Shown here: positions 56,377 to 64,000 of the stretch, in pieces
How the letters are laid out: each line of letters opens with the position of its first letter
Numbering within the stretch: position 1 is the first letter of the stretch
Source: Streptomyces sp. CNH099
Lineage (GTDB): Bacteria; Actinomycetota; Actinomycetes; Streptomycetales; Streptomycetaceae
Direction: 5' to 3'
Length of the DNA: 64,000 nt
Assembly (NCBI GenBank): GCA_000514715.1
Contig: AZWL01000028.1
Span: 1 to 64,000, forward strand
Made by a program: the position numbers and the translations under genes
Notes under the pieces: model-generated
Told to the model about the DNA's origin: nothing
The model's input: the letters and a program-made list of their open reading frames with translations, nothing else
Databases searched by the model: none

Positions 56377-57501
56377 GTGAGCGCCAGCGCCCCCAGGGTC
56401 GTACGTGACGCTGATCTCGACTGGTCGAAGTTCGACAACGGCGTGGCCCGCGACGGTTCAATCGACCCCGTCGACAAGGCCCTGTACGCCGCCATCTCAT
56501 CGTTCGCCGACAAGGACACGCACGCCACCGAGAGCGGCCAGGGCGGGGCCGACCTGCCCACCCGGCAGGTGCTCGCGGCCTGCATCGGCAAGTCAGTGGA
56601 CACCGTGGATCGGGCGACCGCTCGTCTGGAGTACAAGTGGGGCCTCATCCGGGTCGAACGGCGTAAGGACCCCGACAACCCGAAGGCCAATCTGCCGAGC
56701 GTCTACCACCTGCTCGACCATCACCGCTGGGACGCCCGAGCAGCCGAGCGGCGCGCCAAGCGCCAGGCGGAGGCCAACGATCCCGCTCCGGCGCCCCCGG
56801 CTCAGAACACAGGATCCCTCATTCAGATGGGTGGCCGCACCCGTGCGGCCAGGGGTAGCCGCACGGGTGCGGCGGTACTTTCTTCTTTTCCAGAAGGTCT
56901 CTCTCCAGAAGGAGCGTGCGCGGTCCCGGACGCAGCAAGACCACCCGCTGACGCCGGGTCGAAGACGGACGAGAGAGAAGATCCACAAAAGGGCGAGGCA
57001 CCGCCGGCTTCGCCGGCGAAAGTCGATCACTCGGCGCCGAAGGGGGAGGCGCCGCCCTCTGGGTTGAATGCCTCGGCGGAATCAGTCGTGGCCGCGTTCG
57101 TCGAGGCCCGCCCCGGAGTCCCTGTCAGCGCCGCGTCGCGGGCGAAGGTCCGCGCCGGTGCCCGCGAGCTGCTGGCCCACGGGCACCGCGCCGACCGGCT
57201 GGGTGAACTCGCGGCTGACATGGCGGTCAGGGGTGCCGGGCGGTGGACGGACCTCGTACGGCACGCCGAGAGCAACGCTCGGCTGCTGGCCGTCCCGGCG
57301 CCGCGTCCGGTGCTGCCGGAAGGCGAGGAGTGGTGTGTACGGCACCGGGGGGCGCGGCTGGAGCAGTGCGGCTGCGGCCGCGACGAGGCCGCGGTGCCCC
57401 GGGGCAGGATCCGCGAGCTCCTGGGCCAGCACATGGCTGCGGCGCCCAGCCGTTTGCCGCGCCCCGGCCGCCGCATCGAATCCCCCCGGAGGACCCGATG
57501 A
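56377..57501 (+). CDS. Replication-initiator-like HTH protein
   Basis: A 374-residue protein from GTG after GGGGAGGCGG. The N-terminal 115 residues contain a winged-helix-like region (LPTRQVLAACIGKSVDTVDR, RLEYKWGLIRVERRKD) as in actinobacterial plasmid Rep proteins. The middle is low in complexity and carries two palindromic DNA elements (56833-56873). The C terminus has a small Cys/His motif (WCVRHRGARLEQCGCGRDEA). A dnaB remnant follows. Probably binds the origin. Confidence 0.6.
   Translation: MSASAPRVVRDADLDWSKFDNGVARDGSIDPVDKALYAAISSFADKDTHATESGQGGADLPTRQVLAACIGKSVDTVDRATARLEYKWGLIRVERRKDPDNPKANLPSVYHLLDHHRWDARAAERRAKRQAEANDPAPAPPAQNTGSLIQMGGRTRAARGSRTGAAVLSSFPEGLSPEGACAVPDAARPPADAGSKTDEREDPQKGEAPPASPAKVDHSAPKGEAPPSGLNASAESVVAAFVEARPGVPVSAASRAKVRAGARELLAHGHRADRLGELAADMAVRGAGRWTDLVRHAESNARLLAVPAPRPVLPEGEEWCVRHRGARLEQCGCGRDEAAVPRGRIRELLGQHMAAAPSRLPRPGRRIESPRRTR
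56833..56873. repeat. Paired 16-18-bp palindromes inside the rep gene
   Basis: ggccgcacccgtgcggcc (56833-56850) and gccgcacgggtgcggc (56858-56873) are each palindromic and also inverted copies of one another. They are followed by a pyrimidine-rich, lower-GC stretch to about 56920. Such elements inside rep genes are typical of iteron-like origins in Streptomyces plasmids. Confidence 0.5.
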
Positions 57502-57620
57502 GCAACGTCTCCGACAACGCCGGCGCGAGCACCGTGGCGTTCGAGCGTGTCCCGCCGCAGGACCTGGCCGCGGAGCAGGCCGTGCCCGACGGCCTGCTGC
57601 CGTCCAGCACGGGAGGACAC
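57498..57620 (+). pseudogene. DnaB-helicase N-terminal remnant
   Basis: After ATG 57498 the frame reads AFERVPPQDLAAEQAVPDGL, matching the start of replicative helicase DnaB (FERxPPQDxxAEQxVLGxxL). It then loses similarity, and no helicase core follows. The start overlaps the rep stop (ATGA), so a rep-dnaB operon was probably truncated. Confidence 0.6.
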
Positions 57621-58240
57621 CCGACATGCGCGGCGGTGGTGGTCCCAATTCGGCGATCTCTGGCATTGTGTAGCTGGTCCGAGTACCCGGGTGATCGGGG
57701 AAGCCACGGAGGAGGTGACGACGTGCACCGTGATCGATCCACTTGTGGGTTGCGCCGTGTGAGGCGCCTGATCCGCCCGCACCCCCCGTAGACATGGCGA
57801 TGGCCGCCCTGCTGGAACAGGAGCGGCCATCAAAGCGACTCCCCGCCCTACCAAAAGCCGGAGTCGTGGTCAGCGCGGTGACCGCGCTGAGGTGCCCGGA
57901 CCACCGGGCCCGACGGTCACCTACCCAACAGGATAGCCGGACTCACGTCCGATCCTCCAGTGCGGTCGGCCAACCGATGGCCGGGTGTCACCGTTGAGTA
58001 GCTGAGCACGGCTCCCTCTCCCGAGGGACCGTAAATGATCCACTGCACCGCCCTTCCAGGTCAGGCCCGTCCGCGTGCCCGGCCTCTGCAGATCTTCACG
58101 CTTCCGGGTGTCACATCCGGCCAGGTCGGCGCACCTGCTCCAGGTATGAAGCGCGATAGTCCTGCCCGACCCCGGCCCGAGCCTGCACCCTCTCGCCTCG
58201 TACAACTGCTGCCTGCCGCACTCCGTGCTCTGGGGGTGGC
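57621..58240. other. Non-coding region with short palindromes
   Basis: About 600 bases without a supportable gene. It has agcgcggt-ga-ccgcgct near 57877 and several short CCGG-rich inverted repeats up to 58000. Likely the promoter region of the 58241 operon and possibly part of the origin. Confidence 0.35.
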
Positions 58241-58711
58241 GTGGTGACGGTCGACAACAGCCAGCAGATCGAACTGTTCCCGCCCGACGACGCGGGCACC
58301 TTCTACCGCACCTCCCTGCCGGCCGGGGCGCTTGTGCATCCTGAGCTAGGCGCCTCGGCGGTGCGAGCCTACGGGATCCTGCGCGGTCTCCTGCTCGTCG
58401 AGCGCCATGGCCCGGTCCGGGACCTCACGGTGGCGCAGCTGTGCGCGCTGGTCCCGGGGTCCGGCGGCAAGCTGTCCAGCTTCTCGCGGGTGCGAGGCCT
58501 CCTGCGGGAGCTGGCCAGCCGAGGGCTGGTCACGCGACCTGAGGGGACGCTGCTGACGACGTCGTCTCGGGCGATCCCTTCACGGCCTCCTCTGCAGATC
58601 CAGTTCACCGGTTCGGGACCAGCGGAGATCTCCGAACACCGCAGTGTCTCTGCCTCCCTCAAGACGCTGCGAAGGCAACGCGGCGCACAGTCCAGGGGGG
58701 ATGCACGGTGA
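58241..58711 (+). CDS. Winged-helix protein, 156 aa
   Basis: GTG start; a winged helix covers about residues 30-110 (SAVRAYGILRGLLLVERHGP, SFSRVRGLLRELASRGLVTR). The C terminus is basic. Its stop overlaps the next start. It may be a replication or copy-control regulator. Confidence 0.6.
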   Translation: MVTVDNSQQIELFPPDDAGTFYRTSLPAGALVHPELGASAVRAYGILRGLLLVERHGPVRDLTVAQLCALVPGSGGKLSSFSRVRGLLRELASRGLVTRPEGTLLTTSSRAIPSRPPLQIQFTGSGPAEISEHRSVSASLKTLRRQRGAQSRGDAR

Positions 58712-60294
58712 GCTTCCCAGGACGCATCCGGCGCGGCCCGATGGCGGCCGACATGTTCGAAAAGCAGTTCACCCAGATCCACAACGGCCTGTTCCGGGAC
58801 ACACGGATCAGCTACAAGGCCAAGGGCATCTTCGGCTTCATCAGCACGCACCGCGACGGCTACGGGATCTCGGAGGAGTCGATCGCGGCTGCTTCCACGG
58901 ACGGGTTGTCGGCGGTGCGCAGTGGGCTGAAGGAGTTGATGGCCTTCCAGTACCTCCAGCGTCGCCGGAAGCGCAACGCGCTCGGGCAGCTGGGGGAGGC
59001 GGAGTACTTCATCACGGACATGCCCGATGGTCTGATCATCGCCCTGGATCGAGGGGTGATGGACGAAGAGGATCCCACCGGGACGGGCCCCGAAACCAAC
59101 AGGTCAGAGCCAACATGCGAAAACCGCAAGCTAGAGACCGCAACACAAACGCCCAGGTCAGAGCCAACATGCGATTTTCCTAGATTGGCTCAGCCAACTT
59201 TGGCTGAGCCTAAGTTGGGGAATCACCCCCATAAGAAGACCAAGGCTAAGAAGACCAAGCCGAAGAAGTCCGTCCGTCCGTCCGTCCGTGACGCACGCGT
59301 GCGCGAAGAGGAGCGAACAGACGGACGGACGGACGGCGACGGTCCGGAAGGGGTTCAGGAGGAGGTCCGGCCGCCGGACCTGAAGGAAGCAGAGACCTCC
59401 GTTGATGGCGAGCGGCCGGAACCGCGTGCCAGCGAATCCGAGGGCCGTGCGGACACCGGGACCGATAGGCCGAGTCGTGTAGCGGGCCAGGCCGGACCCG
59501 CCCGGACACCTGGGGAGGTGGCCGCGGCTGGCGCCGGGCCGCTGCTGGCTACGCCGGTGGAGGTGACACCGGGCGTGCGGCTGCTGTTGGCGATCGGGGG
59601 TGAGCTTCCTGAGTTCCTGCTGACCGGCAAGCCGCTGCAGGACCAGGGCACGGTGGTCGACGGGCTGCTGGCGAAGGGCTGGCAGCCGCGGCATCTGCGC
59701 CAGGTGGTCGCGGGCCAGCCGTTGCCGGACCAGATCCACAAGACGGTCGGGGCGATCGTGGCGGCCCGGCTGGCAGCCGCCGCCCGGATGCCGATTCCGC
59801 CCTCGAATGTGGTCCCCCAGCAGGGCGGGCCCGCCGACGATACGTGGACGAAGACAGGGCAGTCCCCCGAAACAGCCGCGGACCGGTCAGTGACGGAGGC
59901 GAAGGCACGGCGGGTTCATCCGGAGTGCGTCGACTGCGGCGACCCGATCCCGGGCGGGCAGGAGCGGTGCGGAGCATGCCTGGGGTGGCCGGAGTGCGAG
60001 GCCGGATGCGGGCGGCGGGTAGAGCACGACGGGCTGTGCGCTACCTGCACATGGGCCGCCGAGCAGGCCACGATCGCGGTGGCCCCGAGCGAGGACGGCA
60101 CCTGCCCCGGCTACGACGGCAAACCGTGCGGGCGACCGGTGCAGACGCTGGGCTTGTGCGGGCGCTGCCGGATCGCCGCCGAGGACACCAAGGCGGCGGC
60201 CGAAGCCGCCTGGGAGCACTCCGTGGCGGCGGCCGCGACGGCAGCGGCGGATGCCGAGGCCGGCGCTGTCCCTGCCGGGCCGGGGGTGGGTTGA
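58708..60294 (+). CDS. Second Rep-like protein with Cys-rich C terminus
   Basis: A 528-residue protein. The N-terminal 105 residues (KAKGIFGFISTHRDGYGISE, AAASTDGLSAVRSGLKELMA) form a helix-turn-helix like that of plasmid initiators. The middle is acidic and charged and is encoded by DNA full of repeats. Residues about 290-350 are helical (LLLAIGGELPEFLLTGK, GWQPRHLRQVVAGQPLP). The last 120 hold two zinc clusters (CVDCGDP, CGACLGWPECEAGCGRRVEH, CPGYDGKPCGRP, LCGRCR). Likely origin-binding. Confidence 0.65.
   Translation: MSFPGRIRRGPMAADMFEKQFTQIHNGLFRDTRISYKAKGIFGFISTHRDGYGISEESIAAASTDGLSAVRSGLKELMAFQYLQRRRKRNALGQLGEAEYFITDMPDGLIIALDRGVMDEEDPTGTGPETNRSEPTCENRKLETATQTPRSEPTCDFPRLAQPTLAEPKLGNHPHKKTKAKKTKPKKSVRPSVRDARVREEERTDGRTDGDGPEGVQEEVRPPDLKEAETSVDGERPEPRASESEGRADTGTDRPSRVAGQAGPARTPGEVAAAGAGPLLATPVEVTPGVRLLLAIGGELPEFLLTGKPLQDQGTVVDGLLAKGWQPRHLRQVVAGQPLPDQIHKTVGAIVAARLAAAARMPIPPSNVVPQQGGPADDTWTKTGQSPETAADRSVTEAKARRVHPECVDCGDPIPGGQERCGACLGWPECEAGCGRRVEHDGLCATCTWAAEQATIAVAPSEDGTCPGYDGKPCGRPVQTLGLCGRCRIAAEDTKAAAEAAWEHSVAAAATAAADAEAGAVPAGPGVG
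59100..59210. repeat. Iteron-like direct and inverted repeats
   Basis: A 21-bp direct repeat, caggtcagagccaacatgcg plus a, lies at 59100-59120 and 59154-59174 (54-bp period), followed by ggctcagccaa/ttggctgagcc at 59187-59197/59200-59210 in an AT-richer stretch. The gagccaa core recurs in both. Candidate replication origin inside the rep gene. Confidence 0.6.
59268..59336. repeat. Mirror tetranucleotide tracts and palindrome
   Basis: Five gtcc units (59268-59289) face four acgg units (59321-59336), able to form a long stem; between them is the perfect palindrome cgcacgcgtgcg (59292-59303). The tract lies 60 bases after the iteron-like repeats, so both may belong to one origin, and it could vary in length by slippage. 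Confidence 0.6.
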
Positions 60295-60401
60295 TGCGGC
60301 CGCCGTTGTCGTACTGCGAGCAAGGCGCTGCTCGCCGGGAAGGGCCAGTGCCGATGTGCGCAGGCCCGGGCAACGAGATGTCGAGGGGGGAGCCGGTATG
60401 A
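60294..60401 (+). CDS. Small 35-aa protein
   Basis: ATG 60294 overlaps the rep stop (TGATG), and its stop overlaps the next ATG (ATGA). MRPPLSYCEQGAARREGPVP then MCAGPGNEMSRGEPV. It may serve to couple translation of the polymerase-like gene to rep. Confidence 0.45.
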   Translation: MRPPLSYCEQGAARREGPVPMCAGPGNEMSRGEPV

Positions 60402-62914
60402 CCACGACGACTTCCCGATCGTGGGGCCACCGGCTGCGGCCGTTGACCACGAACGAGCATTCGCTGGTGGACCGAGGGCTGCGGGCCACATGCGCGTCGG
60501 GGAAGTGCCCGGACGCCCCCACCCACGTCACCAGCTACCACTACGTCGCCGGCCGGTCCGGCCGCCGAAGCGATGCCGAGCGGTGGGTGTGCCTCGGGCA
60601 CGCGGTTCGGTTCGCCAGCAAGTACAACCTCGATGCGACCGGGCTCGGGCTCGGCGGGGAGGCGAGCATGGATTCCAAGTCGTACAACGAGGGCCTGACC
60701 GAGCTGCGGGCCCTGCGGGATGAGATCAAGCCGCTGGCGACGAAGCTGGGCAAGCTGGAGCAGCAGCGTGATCGGCTGATCGAGAAGCTCGGGGCCCACG
60801 AGAAGGCGAAGGCGGACCGGCTGGCGCCGGCCGCCGGGCTGTCGGTGTCCAACATCGTCGCTCTCGTGCCCGAACTCGGGCCGAAGCCGGCCGGGGCGCT
60901 GACGGAGCAGCAGGCCGACGCCGCGGCCGAGCCCACAGTGGCGTCGGCATCCGAGCCGGCCGGCGCGCCGGTGCCGGACCTGCGGCAGCCGGCACCGGCC
61001 CGCGCGGCCGCGGAGGAGCCGCCCGCGGCGGCCGCCGAGCCTACTGCGGGGGCCGGCGACGAGACGCCCGCGGCCGTCGAGGAAGCCGCCGGCACGCCGC
61101 CGCCCGCGGCCGCACCGGCGCCGACGGCGGCCCGGGACGGCGCCAGCGCCGGTGTCGCCGGCGCGGCGGGGAAGGCCGGCAGGGACGGCGCCGGCGCGGC
61201 GGGGGAGCCCGGCGGCCGGGAGCTGCCGTCGATCCCCGCCGGCGCCGAGGGCGACCGGTGGGCGGCGGTCACGCCGAACCTGGCGTCGAAGCGGCCGAAC
61301 TTCATCCAGCAGGTGCGGCAGATGGCGTTCCTCGACGCGGCCAGCGGCGAGCTCGTGTACCGCGACCAGACGTTGCGGGTCGACATCGGCACCGGCTCGG
61401 TCGCCGAGATCCTGACCGCGGTGTACGCGGTGCTGCCAGAGACGGTGGAGCGGATCTACATCACCGCCGGGGAGCCGTGGCACCGCGACGCCGGCCGGCA
61501 CCCGTTCCTGCGGGACGCGGTCGCGGCCTGGCTGAACGGGCCGCTGCCGCCCGGGTGGCGGATCGAGTCCAGCCGCGGCCGCGACCGCATGGCCGGACAC
61601 CTGGTCCACCACCGCAACCCCGTCGGCCGCTGGCAGCGCGGCGATCAGCACACCGAGATCCGCTCGGTGGGCGAATGGGTCGATACGGCCGGCGCCGACC
61701 CGGCGACCGTCCGCGACGCGTTCGTGCTGCTGTGGCAGGCGCTGAAGCGGCACTGGCCGGACGTGGTGCTGATGGGCTCGCCGTCGCAGACCGGCCGGGA
61801 TCTGTGGTCGCGGACCGTGCCCGCCAAGCCCGGGGCGCGCTGGGCGGACGGCTACCCGGTGATGAGCGAGGAGATCCGCGGCCTGCTGCACGCCACCGCC
61901 GGCCAGGGGCGCACCGAGCTCCTCACCCCGCCGCGGGTGACCGAGCAGCTGCCGCGGCTGGTGGAGTACGACCGCACCTTCGCCTACGCCAAGCACACCT
62001 GGGCCTGTGGCGTCGGCGCGCCGCGCCGTATCAGCGCGGCCGCGTTCGCCGCCATGACCACCCGGGAGCAGACCAACGCGCTGTTCGCGCCGTCGCACTG
62101 GCAGATCCGCGTCACCGTCCCGGACAGCTGGGACCACGTCGGGCTGCTGCCCGCCCCGGCCGCCGGCGACCGTGCCTGGCACTACCCGGCCGACCCGGGC
62201 CGGACCTTCACCACCTGGGCGGGCGGCGCCGAAGTCAACCTGGCGCTGCGCAACCCGATCACACCGTGGAAGATCGAGATCCTGGACGGGCTGCTGTGGG
62301 AGTCCGGCACCCCGCTGCGGGAATGGTCGACCCGGCTGAAGGACACCTGGGCGGCGCTGCGCGCGCAGGGCGAGATCCACGGCGACGAGCGGCAGCGCAC
62401 GGCCGCGCGGCTCGCGTCCCGCGCGGTGCGCGCGATCCTGCTGTACGGCATCGGCGGCTTCGCGCAGCGCCCCCGGATCACCACCGGCACCACCGCAGTC
62501 GGGCAGGAGTCGCAGGTGCCGGCCGGGGCGCAGATCATCGGCAACGACGGCGCGACGCTGACCTGGCAGCGGCACGGGGGCTTCTCCCGCGACCCGTACG
62601 CCCACCCCGAGTGGGCCGCCGGGGTGTGGTCCGGCGCCCGCGCGGCGCTGCTGTCCACGCGGATGCGCGCCGACGACGTCCACGTGGGCGCCCTGCACCT
62701 GCCGCCCGGGTCGGTGGTTGCGTTCCGCACCGACGCGATCTACGCCACCCACGACGCCGCCTGGCCCTATCACGGGCAGCCGGGCGAGTACCTGAAGAAG
62801 GGCCACCTGCCCGGGCCGATGCCCACCCCCGGCACCGAGGAGGAACTGCTGAACTACCAGGCCATGGGACGCGCCTGCTACGCCGACGAGCAGCGGAAGG
62901 TGGCCGACAAGTGA
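60398..62914 (+). CDS. Telomere-associated-protein candidate with PolB-like motifs
   Basis: An 838-residue protein from ATG after GGGGGAG. Residues 1-90 hold a Cys/His part (CASGKC, WVCLGH); 91-145 a coiled coil; 160-275 an Ala/Pro-rich linker; 285-838 a globular core. The core has motifs in the order of family-B (protein-primed) DNA polymerases: motif A-like D525 (EYDRTFAYA, compare DxxSLYP), the palm segment AEVNLALR...WKIEILDGLLWE (611-635), motif B-like RAILLYGIGGFA (678-689, compare NSLYGKFA), and motif C-like VVAFRTDAIYAT with D779 (compare YCDTDSI; the first Asp is Arg). In Streptomyces, Tap and SCP1 Tac are telomere-associated proteins shown to extend terminal proteins. I infer a Tac-like role. 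Confidence 0.55.
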   Translation: MTTTTSRSWGHRLRPLTTNEHSLVDRGLRATCASGKCPDAPTHVTSYHYVAGRSGRRSDAERWVCLGHAVRFASKYNLDATGLGLGGEASMDSKSYNEGLTELRALRDEIKPLATKLGKLEQQRDRLIEKLGAHEKAKADRLAPAAGLSVSNIVALVPELGPKPAGALTEQQADAAAEPTVASASEPAGAPVPDLRQPAPARAAAEEPPAAAAEPTAGAGDETPAAVEEAAGTPPPAAAPAPTAARDGASAGVAGAAGKAGRDGAGAAGEPGGRELPSIPAGAEGDRWAAVTPNLASKRPNFIQQVRQMAFLDAASGELVYRDQTLRVDIGTGSVAEILTAVYAVLPETVERIYITAGEPWHRDAGRHPFLRDAVAAWLNGPLPPGWRIESSRGRDRMAGHLVHHRNPVGRWQRGDQHTEIRSVGEWVDTAGADPATVRDAFVLLWQALKRHWPDVVLMGSPSQTGRDLWSRTVPAKPGARWADGYPVMSEEIRGLLHATAGQGRTELLTPPRVTEQLPRLVEYDRTFAYAKHTWACGVGAPRRISAAAFAAMTTREQTNALFAPSHWQIRVTVPDSWDHVGLLPAPAAGDRAWHYPADPGRTFTTWAGGAEVNLALRNPITPWKIEILDGLLWESGTPLREWSTRLKDTWAALRAQGEIHGDERQRTAARLASRAVRAILLYGIGGFAQRPRITTGTTAVGQESQVPAGAQIIGNDGATLTWQRHGGFSRDPYAHPEWAAGVWSGARAALLSTRMRADDVHVGALHLPPGSVVAFRTDAIYATHDAAWPYHGQPGEYLKKGHLPGPMPTPGTEEELLNYQAMGRACYADEQRKVADK

Positions 62915-63165
62915 GCCCGCTGTCCGTGCCGTTCTCGCTGAACCTGGTCCCCCTCGCGCCCGGCGAGTTCGCCGCCCGCGCCACGGACCTCACCGGCCTG
63001 CTGCGCCACCTCGCCGACTACTGGGTCCACGCCGCCGGCGACGGCACCACCGACCTGGACCCGGGCACCGTCGAGGCCCTCGCCGGAGCCCTCGGCGACC
63101 TGGCCGACCAGGTCGACGTGGCGTGCATCGACGCCGCCGGAACCGAGACAGGAGACGATCGGTGA
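62911..63165 (+). CDS. Small 84-aa protein in telomere operon
   Basis: GTG 62911 overlaps the previous stop, and its stop overlaps the next GTG. Helical, acidic C terminus (TVEALAGALGDLADQVDVAC). It sits between the polymerase-like protein and the terminal-protein candidate, so it may be a third component. Confidence 0.55.
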   Translation: MSPLSVPFSLNLVPLAPGEFAARATDLTGLLRHLADYWVHAAGDGTTDLDPGTVEALAGALGDLADQVDVACIDAAGTETGDDR

Positions 63166-63890
63166 CCCCCCGCCAGCGCCGCGGCCGCGGCGGCGGCCGG
63201 CAGCTCAACGAGGCCGCCCGGCTTACGCAAGTGCTCGTGGACGCCGGCTTCACCAAGGCCGACGTCGGCCGGATCATCGGCCGCAACCCCTCCCTCGTCA
63301 GCCAGTTTTTCACCCGCGGCAAGGGCGCCGCGTTCGTCGAAGCCCTGACCGCCGCGGTGCGCGAGTACCAAGTCGGCGCGGCGACCACCGTGGAAGCACT
63401 CCGCTCCGTCGCCGCGCCGCACGTCGCCCGCCGCCAAGCGCGCAGCGGTCCGGCCCGTGTACGGACCCGGGACGTCGCCGAGACCCCCGGGCACTCGGCC
63501 ATGGCCCGCGCCGGCCGCCAGCACATCGCCTCCGGCGCCTCACGCCTGCGCCCCGTCGTCCAGCACACCGCCGACGTCGGCGGCCGTATCGCCTTCACTG
63601 TCCGGGCCCGCCGCAGCGCCTTCCTGATCGGCTCCGGGTGGGACGCTGACAGTCCCGGTGTGCGCCGCAACGTCGTGCAGCGGCCCGACGGCACCGAAGA
63701 ACGCGCCTACGGCAACTCCGCCGGGCCCGGCATGGGCGAGGCCGGCTTCGACGCAGCCGAGTGGCAGCAGCGTGTCGACGCCGCCGGCGGCGACGTCGCC
63801 GCAGCGATCCGCACCTGGATGGTCGAGACCGGACGGCTTGCCGACGGTGCCCGTATCACCAACCTCGAAGTCCGCGGATGGCTGCCGTGA
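63162..63890 (+). CDS. Candidate terminal protein with HTH
   Basis: A 242-residue basic protein. An N-terminal basic tail is followed by a helix-turn-helix at about 15-52 (NEAARLTQVLVDAGFTKADV, GRNPSLVSQFFTRGKG). The middle has a strand like that in Tpg proteins (GRIAFTVRARRSAF), and the C terminus reads AAIRTWMVETGRLADGARIT then NLEVRGW. Size, HTH and position after the polymerase-like gene suit a telomere terminal protein (Tpg about 185 aa; SCP1 Tpc about 259 aa, from memory). I cannot identify the priming hydroxyl residue. Confidence 0.45.
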   Translation: MTPRQRRGRGGGRQLNEAARLTQVLVDAGFTKADVGRIIGRNPSLVSQFFTRGKGAAFVEALTAAVREYQVGAATTVEALRSVAAPHVARRQARSGPARVRTRDVAETPGHSAMARAGRQHIASGASRLRPVVQHTADVGGRIAFTVRARRSAFLIGSGWDADSPGVRRNVVQRPDGTEERAYGNSAGPGMGEAGFDAAEWQQRVDAAGGDVAAAIRTWMVETGRLADGARITNLEVRGWLP

Positions 63891-63935
63891 CCGTTCCCGA
63901 ATTCCCCGCCGATCCACCCCAGGAGCATTCCGACC

Positions 63936-64000
63936 ATGGACCGCACCACCGCCACCCTCGCCCTCGTCTTCGGCGCCGCCATCGGCTACCTACTCCGCTC
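63936..64000 (+). CDS. Partial small membrane protein at window edge
   Basis: ATG 63936 after CAGGAGCATT. The visible residues MDRTTATLALVFGAAIGYLL form a signal or membrane anchor; the gene continues beyond the window. Confidence 0.4.
   Translation, partial: MDRTTATLALVFGAAIGYLLR

Noticed and set aside
60041..62806. A minus-strand frame of 921 codons opposite the polymerase-like gene
   Set aside because: It is the antisense of a high-GC coding region; the plus strand has the start site, coupling and conserved motifs.
1..64000. tRNA, rRNA or transposase/insertion-sequence genes
   Set aside because: I found no cloverleaf-like tRNA, no rRNA, and no DDE transposase or integrase motifs in the readable frames; the only mobile element supported is the intein.

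Overview
The window is high-GC actinobacterial DNA. Streptomyces-type family content (DUF2637/Spd, a TraB-type FtsK ATPase, a DUF574 methyltransferase, helicase-associated-domain remnants, stop/start-overlapping operons, GTG starts) points to Streptomyces or a close relative. It looks like the left 64 kb of a linear conjugative plasmid. Base 1 opens with six G residues followed by at least nine tightly packed short palindromes, the layout of a Streptomyces telomere, and the last genes look like a telomere-replication operon. There are no rRNA, tRNA or CRISPR features that I can see.

Layout. 1-700: telomere, G/T-rich subtelomere, a palindromic operator-like site and a terminator. 0.8-11.2 kb: accessory genes (an operon with a membrane protein and an HTH/sigma-like regulator, a TPR regulator coupled to a GNAT acetyltransferase, DUF6415-like and DUF6233-like proteins, a DUF574 methyltransferase). 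11.5-13.3 kb: a small secreted protein and decayed genes (helicase-associated domain, RapZ-like domain). 13.5-15.0 kb: a parA/parB-type partition pair closed by a 21-bp inverted repeat. 15.1-18.6 kb: small genes, a RapZ-HIT-MazG fusion and pseudogenes. 18.6-36.8 kb: a long minus-strand gene block resembling phage or plasmid DNA-metabolism modules: DnaN-like clamp, DUF4326/DUF1643 protein, Dam-type adenine methylase, DpdA-like TGT-fold protein, intein-containing cytosine-5 methyltransferase, DUF5131 protein, WhiB-like protein, PP-loop/PAPS-reductase-like protein, sigma-like protein, ASCH-like protein and a HExxH protein. 37-45.4 kb: an array of small minus-strand genes, most followed by a variant of one nested hairpin repeat and several preceded by a GGGACAG-type leader hairpin. 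45.5-53.5 kb: the conjugation operon (TraB, DUF2637/Spd, several membrane proteins). 53.8-56.0 kb: a GntR/UTRA regulator with repeated operator-like sites and a partly duplicated GntR-GNAT unit. 56.4-63.9 kb: plus-strand replication genes with origin-like repeats, a dnaB remnant, an 838-residue protein with family-B-polymerase-like motifs and a 242-residue HTH protein that is a candidate terminal protein.

How the parts may work together (inference): the Rep-like proteins at 56.4-60.3 kb would start replication internally; ParA/ParB would partition the plasmid; TraB with the Spd-like membrane proteins would move double-stranded DNA between mycelia under GntR control; and the 60.4-63.9 kb operon would encode the telomere-associated polymerase and terminal protein that complete the G-started telomere at base 1. 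The methyltransferases, DpdA-like protein and PP-loop protein suggest a DNA-modification or anti-restriction programme. The last gene runs off the window, so the element is longer than 64 kb.
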